This document shows positions 53,082-62,953 of a DNA stretch of 62,953 nucleotides, in pieces. The notes under the pieces are model-generated. The model made no database searches, was not told the origin of the DNA, and worked only from the letters and a program-made list of their open reading frames with translations. Both the position numbers and the translations under genes were made by a program. Positions within the stretch are counted from its first letter, which is position 1. Each line of letters starts with the position of its first letter. This DNA comes from Methylophilaceae bacterium (GTDB lineage Bacteria > Pseudomonadota > Gammaproteobacteria > Burkholderiales > Methylophilaceae): positions 1-62,953 of the forward strand of contig JAOKFJ010000005.1 of NCBI GenBank assembly GCA_028247015.1. Direction: 5' to 3'.

Positions 53082-54479
53082 TTATTTTTTAATATTTAAT
53101 TCTTGAATTTTTCTTGTGATAGTGTTTCGCCCAATGCCAAGAATATTTGCGGCATCAGCCTTGCGACCTTTAGAATTAAGAAGCGCTGCTTCGATGAGAA
53201 TTTTCTCCGTTATCCCAACAAATAATTCATGGATATTAGGAGTATCCTCCATTATTTCCTTAGTAATATTTTTATGAAGAGCTTGTTCCCAGGACATACT
53301 ATCGTCATTAATACTTACGGGTTCATTTTTTAGTTCAGATGGGAGATCTCCAATATTTACAGTTTTCCCTGGGCACATTACTGTGAGCCAATGACACACA
53401 TTTTCGAGTTGCCTAACATTACCCTGCCAATGTAAATTTTTAAAGTAATCTATGACTTCATTTGATAATATTTTAGGCTCTACATTAAGTTGTTGTGAGC
53501 TATTTTTAAGAAAAGACTGAGCCAAAATAGGGATGTCATCAATTCGACTTCGTAATGGAGGCACCTGAATTCGAATTACATTAAGCCGATGGAATAAATC
53601 TTCTCGAAATCTTTTTTCCTTGACGTACAATTCAAGATTTTGATGGGTAGCAGCAATGACCCTAACATTAACAGTAATTGAATTCTGGCCCCCTATCCTA
53701 TAAAACTTACCTTCGCTTAAGACTCTTAAAAGACGTGTTTGTAGTTCCATTGGCATATCACCAATTTCATCTAAAAATAATGTGCCATCATTGGCTTGCT
53801 CAAATCTTCCTTTTCTTAATTCATTTGCTCCAGTAAAAGCCCCTTTTTCATGGCCAAAAAGTTCAGCCTCGAGAAGATCTTTAGGGATAGCAGCAGTATT
53901 AATAGCAATAAATGGCTTATCCATACGTTGACTATTTTTATGGATAGCCTTTGCAACTAACTCTTTACCTGAGCCAGATTCACCGTTTAATAAAACTGTG
54001 GCACTAGATTGAGATAGTCGACCAATTGCTCGAAATACTTCTTGCATTGATGGTGCTTGTCCAATAATTTCTGGGGATATCTCTGTATTTTCTTCAACGA
54101 GCTTTACTCCAATAGACTCTGATGTTGCTTGATGAATTATCTCAATTACTTTATCAATATCAAAGGGCTTAGCAATATATTCAAAAGCACCCGATTTAAA
54201 AGCAGAAACTGCGGTATCTAGATCTGAATAGGCTGTCATAATAATAATAGGAATTTCAGGAAACTTCGTTTTGACCTTAGTAAGAAATGTAAGGCCGGAT
54301 TCACCCGGCATTCTTATATCACTTACAATAACAGAAGGTTTCTCATGATTAAATTGATTAATGGCTTCATTTGTATTTGAGAATGTTTTAAACGGTAAAT
54401 TTTCCTTACCTAGAGCTTTTTCAAATACCCAGCGTATTGATTGGTCGTCATCTAAAATCCAAATGTTACTCATTGTCAT
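53082..54479 (-). CDS. ntrC: Nitrogen regulation response regulator NtrC (sigma-54 activator)
   Basis: 465 residues. Receiver domain with phospho-acceptor Asp54 (VSDIRMPGE), AAA+ domain with Walker A GESGSGKE (167-174) and the sigma-54 contact loop GAFTGA (213-218), and a C-terminal Fis-type helix-turn-helix ([18 protein letters not shown]). It activates sigma-54 promoters under nitrogen limitation. It overlaps ntrB by 14 bases. Palindromes matching its site lie ahead of ntrB and glnA. ATG codons at residues 1 and 3 are both possible starts. Confidence 0.97.
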   Translation of the reverse strand: MTMSNIWILDDDQSIRWVFEKALGKENLPFKTFSNTNEAINQFNHEKPSVIVSDIRMPGESGLTFLTKVKTKFPEIPIIIMTAYSDLDTAVSAFKSGAFEYIAKPFDIDKVIEIIHQATSESIGVKLVEENTEISPEIIGQAPSMQEVFRAIGRLSQSSATVLLNGESGSGKELVAKAIHKNSQRMDKPFIAINTAAIPKDLLEAELFGHEKGAFTGANELRKGRFEQANDGTLFLDEIGDMPMELQTRLLRVLSEGKFYRIGGQNSITVNVRVIAATHQNLELYVKEKRFREDLFHRLNVIRIQVPPLRSRIDDIPILAQSFLKNSSQQLNVEPKILSNEVIDYFKNLHWQGNVRQLENVCHWLTVMCPGKTVNIGDLPSELKNEPVSINDDSMSWEQALHKNITKEIMEDTPNIHELFVGITEKILIEAALLNSKGRKADAANILGIGRNTITRKIQELNIKK

Positions 54480-55566
54480 TAGCCTCTAATTCATTAAGCC
54501 CGTTTTTTATCGGGAGTAAGATTGAAAATTTTGTCTGTCCAGTTTGACTTATAAAAGTAATCATTCCTTTGTGCTGTGTAACGATATTTTGTGACAAAGG
54601 TAGCCCCAGCCCCGACCCTTGTTCGCTTCCAGAAACTAAAGGATAAAAAATTTTATCCTGAATATGAAGAGGTATGCCTGGCCCATTATCTTCAATATCA
54701 ATCCGAATAGCAGTAGCATGTTTTTTTTTATGGAAGACTATTTGTCTTTCTGATCGAGTTGTAAGTTTGAGTTGCATATTTTGAGAATTATCATTTTTCA
54801 TCGACTGCATTGCATTTCTTGCAATGTTTAAAACAGCCTGTATGAGCTTCTCTCTATCAGCAATAATTTCTGGAAGGCTAACATCGTAATCTCGGACAAA
54901 ATTAATGTCCTTTCCAAATTCCGATAAAATTAGACTACGGACGCGCTCAATCACTTCATGTATATTAGTTTCTTCATAGGCTGGAAGTTGGTGGGGTGTT
55001 AATAGTTTATTCATTAAGTTTTGGAGGCGGTCAGCTTCTTTGATAATAATTTGCGTATATTCCTCTAGCGAATGATCATCTAATTCTTTTTCCAGTAATT
55101 GTGCAGCTCCTCTTAATCCCCCTAGAGGATTTCTGATTTCATGTGCTAAATTTCTTAATAATTCAGAATTTGCTTGCTGTTGGATAAACATTCTTTCCTC
55201 TTTTGCTACTCGAAGATGTTGATCCATTTGAATTAATTCGATAATAAAGTCACCTGGACCAATATGTAATTGGCTTATGGTTAGTGTCACGCAAATAGTC
55301 TTATTTTGTTTGGTCTTAATAAAGTATTCATTTTCACGATAGCTACTTTGTTTTTTTGCAGCAGAATTCAATGCTGATTTAAAAAATTCTCGATCTTCAA
55401 AAAATATTTCTATGTTCTGATTATGAGCCTGACCATGACTTAGTTCTAATAGAACCTCTGCACTAGGGTTTAAATATATAATTTTTAAACTTTTATCGAA
55501 AACAATGGTAGCCGTGGCTAATTGCTCTAGCCCTTGGTAATTTTTATGAAGTAATGGTCTTATCAT
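54466..55566 (-). CDS. ntrB: Nitrogen regulation sensor histidine kinase NtrB
   Basis: 366 residues. PAS domain (about 10-115), H-box with His142 (LAHEIRNPLGG), N box (IARNAMQSM), and G boxes DNGPGIP and GSGLGLPLSQNI. No membrane segments, so cytoplasmic like E. coli NtrB, which is controlled by PII. It phosphorylates NtrC. A perfect TGCAC-N7-GTGCA palindrome lies about 100 bases upstream. Confidence 0.96.
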   Translation of the reverse strand: MIRPLLHKNYQGLEQLATATIVFDKSLKIIYLNPSAEVLLELSHGQAHNQNIEIFFEDREFFKSALNSAAKKQSSYRENEYFIKTKQNKTICVTLTISQLHIGPGDFIIELIQMDQHLRVAKEERMFIQQQANSELLRNLAHEIRNPLGGLRGAAQLLEKELDDHSLEEYTQIIIKEADRLQNLMNKLLTPHQLPAYEETNIHEVIERVRSLILSEFGKDINFVRDYDVSLPEIIADREKLIQAVLNIARNAMQSMKNDNSQNMQLKLTTRSERQIVFHKKKHATAIRIDIEDNGPGIPLHIQDKIFYPLVSGSEQGSGLGLPLSQNIVTQHKGMITFISQTGQTKFSILLPIKNGLNELEANDNE

Positions 55567-55669
55567 TTTTTTATTCTCACAATCTTATTAAAGCAAAAAT
55601 CGAGCCAAATTTAATTATTACGAATAAACCCTGGTAATAGGGCATCTCTTTTAATTTACAATTAAACTT

Positions 55670-55686
55670 TGCACTATTGTTGTGCA
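55670..55686. promoter_or_regulatory. NtrC-binding site upstream of ntrBC
   Basis: TGCACTATTGTTGTGCA fits the TGCAC-N7-GTGCA spacing of known NtrC sites, and the palindrome extends one further base pair on each side (TTGCAC...GTGCAA). It lies 104-120 bases upstream of the ntrB ATG, between the glnA terminator and ntrB. In enteric bacteria a site here mediates autorepression of ntrBC; direction of control is not determinable from sequence alone. Confidence 0.75.
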
Positions 55687-55699
55687 ATTTTTTTTTAAG

Positions 55700-55730
55700 T
55701 AAAAAAAGGGTGAGCTTAATACCCACCCCT
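55700..55730 (-). terminator. Terminator after glnA
   Basis: On the minus strand GGGTG (from 55728 down) pairs with CACCC (to 55708), followed by seven T residues. A modest stem with an 11-base loop, placed 12 bases after the glnA stop. It would separate glnA transcription from ntrBC, perhaps incompletely. Confidence 0.65.
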
Positions 55731-55741
55731 AAGTAAAATTT

Positions 55742-57151
55742 TTACAGACTATAATACATATCAAACTCAACTGGATGAGGAGTCATTCTTAGTCTAGTAA
55801 CTTCTTCCATTTTAAGGTCAATAAAGCTATCTAGAAAATCATCGCTAAAAACTCCACCAGCAGTTAGAAATTTTCGATCAACTTTCAGTGCATCAAGAGC
55901 CTCTGGCAAGGTAGCTGCAACTTGAGGTATCTTTGCTTCTTCTTTAGCAGTTAAATCATATAGATCTTTGACTGCAGCTTCGCCTGGATAAATTTTATTT
56001 TGAATGCCATCAAGACCTGCCATCATCAATGCACTAAATGCCAAGTATGGATTAGCAGTGGGGTCAGGGAAACGAACTTCGATTCGTCGAGCTTTGTCAG
56101 AACTTACAAATGGAATCCTAATTGCAGCAGATCTATTTTTTGCTGAATAGGCTAGCATTACTGGGGCTTCAAATCCTGGGACTAATCTTTTATAAGAATT
56201 AGTTGATGGATTGGTAAGAGCATTTAGTGCTTTGCCATGTTTGATAATTCCACCAATATAATAAAGAGCCATATCACTTAATCCTGCATATTTCTTACCT
56301 GCAAATAAATTTTTGCCACCTTTCCAGATTGATTGGTGAACATGCATCCCAGAACCATTATCATTAAGTACAGGCTTAGGCATAAATGTAGCTGTTTTTC
56401 CAAAATTGTGAGCAGTATTCATGACCACATATTTTAGAATTTGTGTCCAATCAGCTCTTTGTGTGAGAGAAGAAAATTTTGTGCCTATTTCATTTTGTCC
56501 AGAACCACCAACCTCATGATGATGAACTTCTACAGGAACTCCCATCTCCTCAAGTGTAAGACACATTGCAGAGCGAAGATCTTGAAGGGAATCTACCGGT
56601 GGTACAGGGAAATAACCACCCTTGACTGCTGGCCGATGACCAACATTACCACCTTCATGTTCAGTATTTGAATCCCATGATGCTTCTTCAGAACTTATTT
56701 TTACTGAAGAACCACTCATATTTGAATCCCAGGTTATAGAATCGAAAACAAAAAATTCAGGTTCTGGCCCAAAGTATATAGTGTCACCAATACCTGTTTT
56801 CTTTAGGTATTTTTCTGCGCGGTCTGCAATTGTTCTAGGATCACGGTCATAGCCTTTTCCATCAGTAGGGTCGACAACATTACAGGTTAATAGAAGGGTC
56901 GGCTCTTCCATAAATGGATCAACATTAGCAGTTTTGGGGTCTGGAAATAGCAACATATCTGATGCATTAATTCCCTTCCATCCAGCGACCGATGATCCAT
57001 CAAATGCGTGACCATCAGTAAATTTAGTTTTATCAAAAGCAGATACTGGGACTGTTACATGCTGCTCTTTGCCTTTTGTGTCTGTGAATCGTAAGTCAAC
57101 AAATTTAATGTTGTTACTTTTAATCTTTTTCATTACGTCAGCTACCGACAT
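55742..57151 (-). CDS. glnA: Glutamine synthetase type I, GlnA
   Basis: 469 residues, class I dodecameric enzyme. Signatures: [18 protein letters not shown], the ATP-binding [16 protein letters not shown] and the late NRSAAIRIP. Tyr398 in [13 protein letters not shown] is the adenylylation site, so GlnE-type control is expected. It fixes ammonium into glutamine. A sigma-54 promoter and two NtrC-type sites precede it. Codon and start choice are unambiguous (AGGGAG ahead of the ATG). Confidence 0.98.
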   Translation of the reverse strand: MSVADVMKKIKSNNIKFVDLRFTDTKGKEQHVTVPVSAFDKTKFTDGHAFDGSSVAGWKGINASDMLLFPDPKTANVDPFMEEPTLLLTCNVVDPTDGKGYDRDPRTIADRAEKYLKKTGIGDTIYFGPEPEFFVFDSITWDSNMSGSSVKISSEEASWDSNTEHEGGNVGHRPAVKGGYFPVPPVDSLQDLRSAMCLTLEEMGVPVEVHHHEVGGSGQNEIGTKFSSLTQRADWTQILKYVVMNTAHNFGKTATFMPKPVLNDNGSGMHVHQSIWKGGKNLFAGKKYAGLSDMALYYIGGIIKHGKALNALTNPSTNSYKRLVPGFEAPVMLAYSAKNRSAAIRIPFVSSDKARRIEVRFPDPTANPYLAFSALMMAGLDGIQNKIYPGEAAVKDLYDLTAKEEAKIPQVAATLPEALDALKVDRKFLTAGGVFSDDFLDSFIDLKMEEVTRLRMTPHPVEFDMYYSL

Positions 57152-57196
57152 ACTTCACTCCCTGGAAAATTTTTAATATTATTTATTTATTTAATA

Positions 57197-57212
57197 AGCA
57201 TAAACTGTGCCA
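57197..57212 (-). promoter_or_regulatory. Sigma-54 promoter of glnA
   Basis: Minus strand reads TGGCACAGTTTATGCT. This matches TGGCAC-N5-TTGCW with a single change (A for T), with exact GG-to-GC spacing for the -24/-12 elements (GG within 57207-57212, GC at 57198-57199). The predicted start near 57186 gives a leader of about 35 bases. Together with upstream NtrC sites this is a textbook nitrogen-regulated promoter. Confidence 0.88.
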
Positions 57213-57272
57213 ATTATTTAGAACCTAAAATACCTGATTTTTATCTTAAAATACAGTAATTTTAGTCTGTGC

Positions 57273-57288
57273 GCACTATATTAGAGCA
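57273..57288. promoter_or_regulatory. NtrC-type enhancer site, promoter-proximal
   Basis: GCACTATATTAGAGCA resembles the NtrC half-site pair (GCAC...GTGC) with two changes in one arm. It is centred about 94 bases upstream of the predicted glnA start. The centre is 31-32 bases from the second site, i.e. three helical turns, so dimers would lie on the same face. Confidence 0.65.
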
Positions 57289-57303
57289 TATAGTTATAAT
57301 TTA

Positions 57304-57320
57304 TGCACTATTTTAGTGCT
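57304..57320. promoter_or_regulatory. NtrC-type enhancer site, promoter-distal
   Basis: Contains the perfect inverted repeat GCACTA-TTT-TAGTGC, matching the known NtrC pattern. Centred about 126 bases upstream of the predicted glnA transcription start and 45 bases before the divergent aroE ATG. It may also influence aroE. Confidence 0.75.
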
Positions 57321-57364
57321 TTATAATTGAACTCTATTTTTTATTATGGCTTTATAATTAAACA

Positions 57365-58204
57365 ATGACATCAATATCTAAACAATTTGCTGTAATAGGC
57401 CATCCAATAAAACATTCACTCTCCCCCCATATTCATTTATTATTTGCAGAACAATTTGATTTACCAATGGTTTATGAGAAATTGGAAGTAGAACTAGAAA
57501 CTTTATTGAGTAGTTTAGATAAATTTAAAGGTCAGAAATATTCCGGTTTAAATGTCACACTTCCATTAAAGCATGATGCTTACTTGTTATGTCAAGAATT
57601 GTCAGAAAAATCTCAGCTCTGTGAATCAGTAAATACGATTAGCATTAGGGATAATCAACTTCATGGAGATACAACTGATGGTGTAGGGTTGATTCGAGAT
57701 TTGATAAACAATGGCATTAATCTCAATCAAGCTAAAATACTTTTAGTAGGAGCAGGTGGTGCAGCTAATGGAGTTATGGCAGATTTAATTGAATGTTCAC
57801 CTCCCACACTTCATCTTACAAATCGAACTATTAAGAAATCGATGTTAATGCAAAGTTATTGGAAGAGTTTTGCAATAAAAAATTCTGTATCGTTGAAGGT
57901 CTCTGGAATCGATGGTGAGGATTCTTTTCGTTACGATGTCATAATTAATGCAACCTCAGCAGGATTTTCTAGCAATATATCCCCTATTGAAGACATAATG
58001 ATCAACAAGGAAACATATTGTTATGACATGACATATAGTGTGGAAACCCCTTTTATGAAGCAAGCAAAAAACATGAATGCAATAGTCTCTGATGGATTGG
58101 GTATGCTAATTGAGCAGGCCGCAGAAAGCTTTTATATTTGGCATAAAAAGAAGCCTAAAACGAAAAATATTAAGAGCCAACTAAAAAAATTAAAACTAAT
58201 TTAA
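57365..58204 (+). CDS. aroE: Shikimate dehydrogenase AroE
   Basis: 279 residues. Substrate site IGHPIKHSLSPHIH, catalytic Lys in NVTLPLKHDA, Asp in DTTDGVG-type TTDGVGLI and the NADP loop LLVGAGGAANG are present. It reduces dehydroshikimate. Two TATAAT hexamers precede it (57322-57327 and 57353-57358); the second would give an essentially leaderless message. No Shine-Dalgarno is visible. Confidence 0.95.
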   Translation: MTSISKQFAVIGHPIKHSLSPHIHLLFAEQFDLPMVYEKLEVELETLLSSLDKFKGQKYSGLNVTLPLKHDAYLLCQELSEKSQLCESVNTISIRDNQLHGDTTDGVGLIRDLINNGINLNQAKILLVGAGGAANGVMADLIECSPPTLHLTNRTIKKSMLMQSYWKSFAIKNSVSLKVSGIDGEDSFRYDVIINATSAGFSSNISPIEDIMINKETYCYDMTYSVETPFMKQAKNMNAIVSDGLGMLIEQAAESFYIWHKKKPKTKNIKSQLKKLKLI

Positions 58205-58218
58205 ATTTTTCTTAAGCT

Positions 58219-60141
58219 TCAATAATTATCAGAGGAAATATCTTTTAATTTAGTTTGCAATACCTTAAGGCATGGATTAAGGGAACTGACATCATCAGAT
58301 TGAATTATCTGAACTGATGGATACCATAAACTATCATTTGTATTCTCACGTTTCATCCAATACCAAAAATGACCTCGACCTTTAGCTAAAAGTAAATATG
58401 ATTTCTTGCCTAATGAACCTGCTATATGAGCTGTTACATTACTTATAGTAATTATTATGTCGCAACTATCAACTAAGCTAAATAAACCGTCTATATCATT
58501 AAATTTATCTAGGTCATTGTAACGATTAATTTGAATATTATTTTCTTCTTCTGCAGCAAAAATTTCCTTCTCATGCTCTCCATATTGAAGGTTTATATAT
58601 TCAAAGTTATCATCATTACCAATAGCTTTAATAAGATCAGTAAGTTCTAAACTTTTTGTATAGCCTGTAGATTTATTTTGACTATACCAAGAAATTCCAA
58701 TCCTTTTTTTTACTCTTTTCTTGGAGCTAATACTTTTTGCTAATAGATATTTATCAGGAGATGAAATATCTTTTTCTTCATTAATAAATAAGAATCCTAA
58801 TCTAAAGATAGCTGCTTGAAAATCAAAGAAAGCTTCAATATTTATGTCATGCGCAACAAAATGAAAGTTTGACTCAGGAAAAGATCTTTTAAATAGTGGT
58901 AGTAATCGCTTTTCAACTGCAAAAGTGAATTGGTTTCGATAGTCTTTAAGTTTAGTGATTAATTTAGCAAGACATATTTGATCCCCAATTCCTTGCTCAC
59001 CATAAAATAGGATACTACTATTATCGTTTCTTCCATCCCATTTTGGTAGTTTCGAATTATAAAATATGTAAGCTAATTTATGTGATCGAAACTGCCCTAC
59101 TAATAGCCTGTATTCATAATGTGGCCAAGCTTCACGAAACCTCTTTTCTTTAAGAAGCATTATTCCCATAGAGATATTTGCTTGGGTATGGGTTTTATCT
59201 ATATCAAGAGCTTTTTTTAAATAAAGCTCGTAAAGGGGATAGTTACCGACATTTTGGTATGAAATGGCCAAATTTTGTAATGCTGACGGAGAATTTGGTT
59301 TAATTTTTAAAACTTCTTTAAAACAATTAATTGCATCTTTATAGCGCCCATCAGAATAAGCATCATGTGCAATAGCTCTTTTTGTTTCAAGAGATTTAGG
59401 AAATTCTTTTGTTAATGTAGCTAATGTTTTTTTTGCATTATCTACGTCATCTATTTTACCAAAAGCTGAGATTAGTTTTATGTATAGATTCTCTTTTTTT
59501 ACCTTTTTTTTATAAGTGGGACTATTATTTTCATAATTTTTGATCCTCGATTCATGTATCGGGATAGACATATCATGTTTTCCAAGTATGTCATATAGGG
59601 AGGCCATCATATCTTCTGCTTCTCTAAATAATGGAGAAGATTTATCAATTTCCCATAAATCTGATAGTGCATTCTTATATTGGTTACATCCCCTATAAGC
59701 TTTAGCTCGATTAAATAAAAATTGTTTATTTGGCCATAATTTTATTGCTAATGTATAGGATTGTATTGCCTCATCATATTTTTCTGTTTTATACAAAGAG
59801 TTCCCTAAATTATTATAGGCGTCCGAATTTTTATTATTTAAAGCTAAGCTTTCTTTGTAAGCATCAATTGCATTATCAAATTGTTTATCTTCAAAATATG
59901 CAATACCAAGATTTTGAAAACAATGATAATTTTTAGAATCTTCTTTAGTTGATTTTTTGAGCTCAACAATTGCGTCTTTATATTGCATTTTTTGAATAAG
60001 TAATGTTCCAAGTGCAAAAAGACATTGGGAATTTTTAGGGTTAGTTTTTAGGTATTCCCTGTATTTTTTTTCTGCATTTATCAAGTCATTTTTTTTATGA
60101 TAATCAACTGCAGATTCAAAGATTTCGTTTGATTTATCCAT
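58219..60141 (-). CDS. TPR-repeat protein with C-terminal glycosyltransferase-like domain
   Basis: 640 residues. At least seven TPR units occupy about 5-330. A linker AWPHYEYR (338-345) precedes a glycosyltransferase-like domain (about 375-620) with LFYGEQGIGDQICLAKL, RIGISWYSQN and a late DIIITISNVTAHIAGSLGK segment. These resemble GT9/heptosyltransferase- or OGT-like C-terminal halves. No signal peptide, so cytoplasmic. The acceptor (protein, LPS or other glycan) is unknown. It lies 8 bases after uvrA and 14 bases from convergent aroE. Confidence 0.78.
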   Translation of the reverse strand: MDKSNEIFESAVDYHKKNDLINAEKKYREYLKTNPKNSQCLFALGTLLIQKMQYKDAIVELKKSTKEDSKNYHCFQNLGIAYFEDKQFDNAIDAYKESLALNNKNSDAYNNLGNSLYKTEKYDEAIQSYTLAIKLWPNKQFLFNRAKAYRGCNQYKNALSDLWEIDKSSPLFREAEDMMASLYDILGKHDMSIPIHESRIKNYENNSPTYKKKVKKENLYIKLISAFGKIDDVDNAKKTLATLTKEFPKSLETKRAIAHDAYSDGRYKDAINCFKEVLKIKPNSPSALQNLAISYQNVGNYPLYELYLKKALDIDKTHTQANISMGIMLLKEKRFREAWPHYEYRLLVGQFRSHKLAYIFYNSKLPKWDGRNDNSSILFYGEQGIGDQICLAKLITKLKDYRNQFTFAVEKRLLPLFKRSFPESNFHFVAHDINIEAFFDFQAAIFRLGFLFINEEKDISSPDKYLLAKSISSKKRVKKRIGISWYSQNKSTGYTKSLELTDLIKAIGNDDNFEYINLQYGEHEKEIFAAEEENNIQINRYNDLDKFNDIDGLFSLVDSCDIIITISNVTAHIAGSLGKKSYLLLAKGRGHFWYWMKRENTNDSLWYPSVQIIQSDDVSSLNPCLKVLQTKLKDISSDNY

Positions 60142-60149
60142 TCTTTAAA

Positions 60150-62953
60150 TTAAATAAATTCCTTTAAATATTTTCCGGTATAACTTTTTGAATTTTTACA
60201 AATTATTTCTGGAGGTCCTTCAGCAATTATCTCACCACCGCCCTCTCCACCGTTAGGCCCAAGATCAACAACCCAGTCCGCAGTTTTTATGACGTCTAAA
60301 TTATGTTCAATTACTACTAATGTATTACCATTATTTCGTAATTTATGTAATACATCAAGTAATAGTTGAATGTCAGAAAAATGAAGGCCAGTAGTTGGTT
60401 CATCCAATATATATAGTGTTTTTCCCGTATCACGTTTTGAAAGTTCTAAGGCTAACTTAACACGTTGTGCCTCACCTCCAGATAAGGTAGTCGCATTTTG
60501 CCCAAGCTTAATATAACCTAAACCAACGTCGAGCAATGTTTTCAACTTTCTAGCGATTGTTGGAATTGCTTCAAAAAAATCATATGCTTGTTCAACAGTG
60601 AAGCATAAAATTTCATGTATATTTTTTCCTTTATATTTAATGTCTAATGTCTCGCGATTATAGCGATGACTAAAGCAGACATCACATTCGACATAAACGT
60701 CTGGTAAGAAATGCATTTCAACGCGAATTACCCCATCTCCTTCACATGCTTCACATCGACCTCCTTTAACATTAAATGAAAAGCGTCCAGGCCCATATCC
60801 TCTAGTTCGACTCTCTTGAGTTTTTGCAAATAGATCTCTAATGGGCGTGAATAAACCAGTATAAGTTGCAGGATTTGATCTGGGTGTTCTTCCAATAGGA
60901 CTTTGATTAACATCAACAACTTTATCAAAAAAATCTAAGCCTTCCATACTTCCATGTGTTGCGGCATCCAGATTACTTCGATACAGATGTTTCGCCATTG
61001 CATTGTATAAGGTGTTATTTATTAATGTAGATTTTCCACTGCCAGAAACTCCTGTAATGCAGGTAAATAAACCAATCGGTAAATTTAAATTCACTCCCTT
61101 TAGATTATTTCCTGTTGCATTAAGAATTTTAAAAAAATCTTTTCCTGGCACATGACGTTTTTTTGGCACAGGAATTTTTTTTTGCCCACTTAGGTATTGT
61201 CCTGTAAGAGATTTTTTATTATTTGCAACTTCTTTAGGTGTCCCTTCAGCAATTATTTCTCCCCCATGAATACCTGCTCCTGGCCCAATATCAACTACAT
61301 AGTCAGCATTCATAATGGCATCAAAATCATGCTCAACAACAATTACTGTATTTCCTAGATCCCTGAGGTTCTTAAGTGTTTCGAGGAGACGATCATTATC
61401 TTTTTGGTGTAAACCAATAGAAGGTTCATCTAAAACATACATAACACCAGTAAGACCACTTCCAATTTGCGAAGCTAGACGTATTCTTTGAGCTTCTCCC
61501 CCAGAAAGTGTATCAGCTGATCGTGAGAGAGAAAGATAGTCCAGACCAACATTAATTAGAAAGTGAACTCTATTTTTGATTTCTTGAACAATTTTACTAG
61601 CAACCTCAGCTTTAGAACCAGCGAGTGAAAGGGTACTAAAAAATTTATGTGCCTTTCTAAGTGGAAATTCACATATTTCGTGAAGATTATGTTTAGAAAT
61701 AAGTACATTTCTTGCCTCAAGCCTAAGTCTTGTCCCATTGCAAGAAGGACATGACTGTAAACTTAAATACTTAGAGAGCTCATCTCTTACTGTATTTGAG
61801 TCTGTATCTTCATATCTTCTTTTGAAATTATTTATAATTCCTTCGAATGGATGTGTTTTCTTAAATACAGTTCCTCGTTCACTAAAGTAACTAAATTCAA
61901 TCGATTCTTTTTTACTTCCGTGTAATATCACTTCTTGTATTTTTTTTGGCAAGTTTTCATAAGGGGACTCTAAGTCAAATTTAAAGTGATCTGCTATGCT
62001 TTTTAGCATTTGAAAATAAAATTGATTTCGTTTATCCCAGCCTTTGATTGCACCTGAAGCAAGAGAAAGTTGAGGGAAAGCTACTACTCGGTTTATATCA
62101 AAGTAATTTTTATTTCCAAGTCCGTCACATTCTGGGCAAGCCCCCATAGGGTTATTAAATGAAAATAACCGAGGCTCAAGTTCTGGAATAGCATATTCAC
62201 AATGAGGACAAGAAAATTTAGCTGAAAAAAGTTGGGATTCTTCTGTATCCATATTAAAGGCAATGATTTTTCCATTGGCAATCCTGAGTCCCGCTTCAAC
62301 TGATTCTGTTAACCGTTGCTTAATGTCAGGATGAACTTTAATGCGATCAATCACCACATCTAATTGGTGTTTAATATTTTTTTCTAAGGGAGGAATGTCA
62401 TCAATTTCATAGATCTTTCCATCTAGCCGAATGCGAATAAATCCTTGTGCTCGTAATTCATCAATTAAATCTAAATGACTTCCTTTCCTGTTATTAATGA
62501 CTGGAGCCAAAATCATGAGTTTCGTATCAGCTGGATAAGTTAAAATTTGATCAACCATCTGTGAGACTGTTTGTGCTTCAAGTTTAATTTTATGTTCAGG
62601 GCAATGTGGATCTCCGGCTCTAGCAAAAAGTAATCTTAAGTAATCATGAATTTCAGTAACAGTACCCACAGTGGAACGAGGATTATGAGATGTAGCTTTT
62701 TGTTCAATCGAAATTGCAGGGGAAAGCCCCTCGATAAGATCAACATCAGGCTTGTTCATCCGGTCAAGAAATTGTCTTGCATAGGCTGATAACGACTCAA
62801 CATAACGGCGCTGGCCTTCAGCATAAAGTGTATCAAATGCAAGAGAAGATTTTCCTGATCCTGATAACCCAGTTATTACAATCAATTTATTTCGCGGTAA
62901 ATCCAAGGAAATATTTTTTAAATTATGGGTGCGAGCCCCTCTAATTTTAAGGT
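60150..62953 (-). CDS. uvrA: Excinuclease ABC subunit A, UvrA (5' end cut by window edge)
   Basis: The reading frame continues to the window edge. Sequence ahead of the first internal start candidate reads [16 protein letters not shown], the normal UvrA N-terminus, so only a few residues are missing. Two ABC domains: Walker [11 protein letters not shown] and [10 protein letters not shown], signatures [12 protein letters not shown] and [12 protein letters not shown], and zinc-finger cysteines ([32 protein letters not shown]). It recognises bulky DNA lesions with UvrB. Confidence 0.97.
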   Translation of the reverse strand, partial: LKIRGARTHNLKNISLDLPRNKLIVITGLSGSGKSSLAFDTLYAEGQRRYVESLSAYARQFLDRMNKPDVDLIEGLSPAISIEQKATSHNPRSTVGTVTEIHDYLRLLFARAGDPHCPEHKIKLEAQTVSQMVDQILTYPADTKLMILAPVINNRKGSHLDLIDELRAQGFIRIRLDGKIYEIDDIPPLEKNIKHQLDVVIDRIKVHPDIKQRLTESVEAGLRIANGKIIAFNMDTEESQLFSAKFSCPHCEYAIPELEPRLFSFNNPMGACPECDGLGNKNYFDINRVVAFPQLSLASGAIKGWDKRNQFYFQMLKSIADHFKFDLESPYENLPKKIQEVILHGSKKESIEFSYFSERGTVFKKTHPFEGIINNFKRRYEDTDSNTVRDELSKYLSLQSCPSCNGTRLRLEARNVLISKHNLHEICEFPLRKAHKFFSTLSLAGSKAEVASKIVQEIKNRVHFLINVGLDYLSLSRSADTLSGGEAQRIRLASQIGSGLTGVMYVLDEPSIGLHQKDNDRLLETLKNLRDLGNTVIVVEHDFDAIMNADYVVDIGPGAGIHGGEIIAEGTPKEVANNKKSLTGQYLSGQKKIPVPKKRHVPGKDFFKILNATGNNLKGVNLNLPIGLFTCITGVSGSGKSTLINNTLYNAMAKHLYRSNLDAATHGSMEGLDFFDKVVDVNQSPIGRTPRSNPATYTGLFTPIRDLFAKTQESRTRGYGPGRFSFNVKGGRCEACEGDGVIRVEMHFLPDVYVECDVCFSHRYNRETLDIKYKGKNIHEILCFTVEQAYDFFEAIPTIARKLKTLLDVGLGYIKLGQNATTLSGGEAQRVKLALELSKRDTGKTLYILDEPTTGLHFSDIQLLLDVLHKLRNNGNTLVVIEHNLDVIKTADWVVDLGPNGGEGGGEIIAEGPPEIICKNSKSYTGKYLKEFI

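Overview
The window is about 63 kb of compact, AT-rich bacterial chromosome with almost no spare DNA. Neighbouring genes commonly overlap by 1 to 40 bases, no intergenic stretch exceeds about 250 bases, and I saw no rRNA, tRNA, insertion sequence, prophage or CRISPR array. The gene set and order point to a betaproteobacterium: a metX-metW pair, the short proteobacterial gshA type, a waaA/tolC/thiC neighbourhood, mreBCD-mrdA-rodA-rlpA-lipBA, prfA-prmC behind hemA, rpe-gph-trpEGDC, a Gram-negative general porin and ntrBC beside glnA. Low GC plus extreme packing suggests a genome-streamlined Methylophilaceae lineage such as the OM43/Methylopumilus group. That placement is inferred from gene content, not from a phylogeny.

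Layout. 1-4233 (minus): a lipoprotein cut by the window edge, a secreted trypsin-like protease, and a split B12-dependent ribonucleotide reductase (nrdJa, nrdJb) with a NrdR-like box. 4484-7711: waaA facing an isochorismatase-type hydrolase and a tolC-like efflux gene. 7819-12584: a TPP riboswitch and thiC, then uppP, mutY, a GNAT gene on the other strand, and a doxX-like gene. 12590-28577 (minus): nineteen tightly packed genes from mreB down to nadA, covering rod-shape synthesis, lipoate, glutathione, an ApbE/NusG_II/Gx flavin module, lptM-lysA, ispH, nudB and nadA. 28669-33269: gatCAB, pyrE (minus) and exonuclease III. 33266-39445 (minus): ampG, metW, metX, prmC, prfA, hemA. 39545-45773 (plus): rpe, gph, trpEGDC, hemB. 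45762-48663 (minus): an uncharacterised conserved gene and penicillin-binding protein 1A. 48758-53011 (plus): aroK, aroB, a dGTPase-like gene and a porin. 53082-57151 (minus): ntrC, ntrB, glnA. 57365-62953: aroE, then a TPR-glycosyltransferase and uvrA (cut by the window edge) on the minus strand.

How it works together. Most of the window is core metabolism and envelope building. Regulation can be read at a few places. The thiC leader carries a TPP aptamer with a legible translational switch. glnA has a near-consensus sigma-54 promoter and two NtrC-type palindromes three helical turns apart, and a third perfect palindrome precedes ntrB. nrdJa has a NrdR-like box. The porin ends in a strong bidirectional terminator.

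I found no convincing new defence or mobile system. The most interesting items are the flavinylation-type module without a visible acceptor protein, the split ribonucleotide reductase, the unusual alanine/threonine/valine-rich segment in the porin, the uncharacterised gene coupled to PBP1A, and the apparent absence of the pilus cluster that usually lies between PBP1A and aroK.
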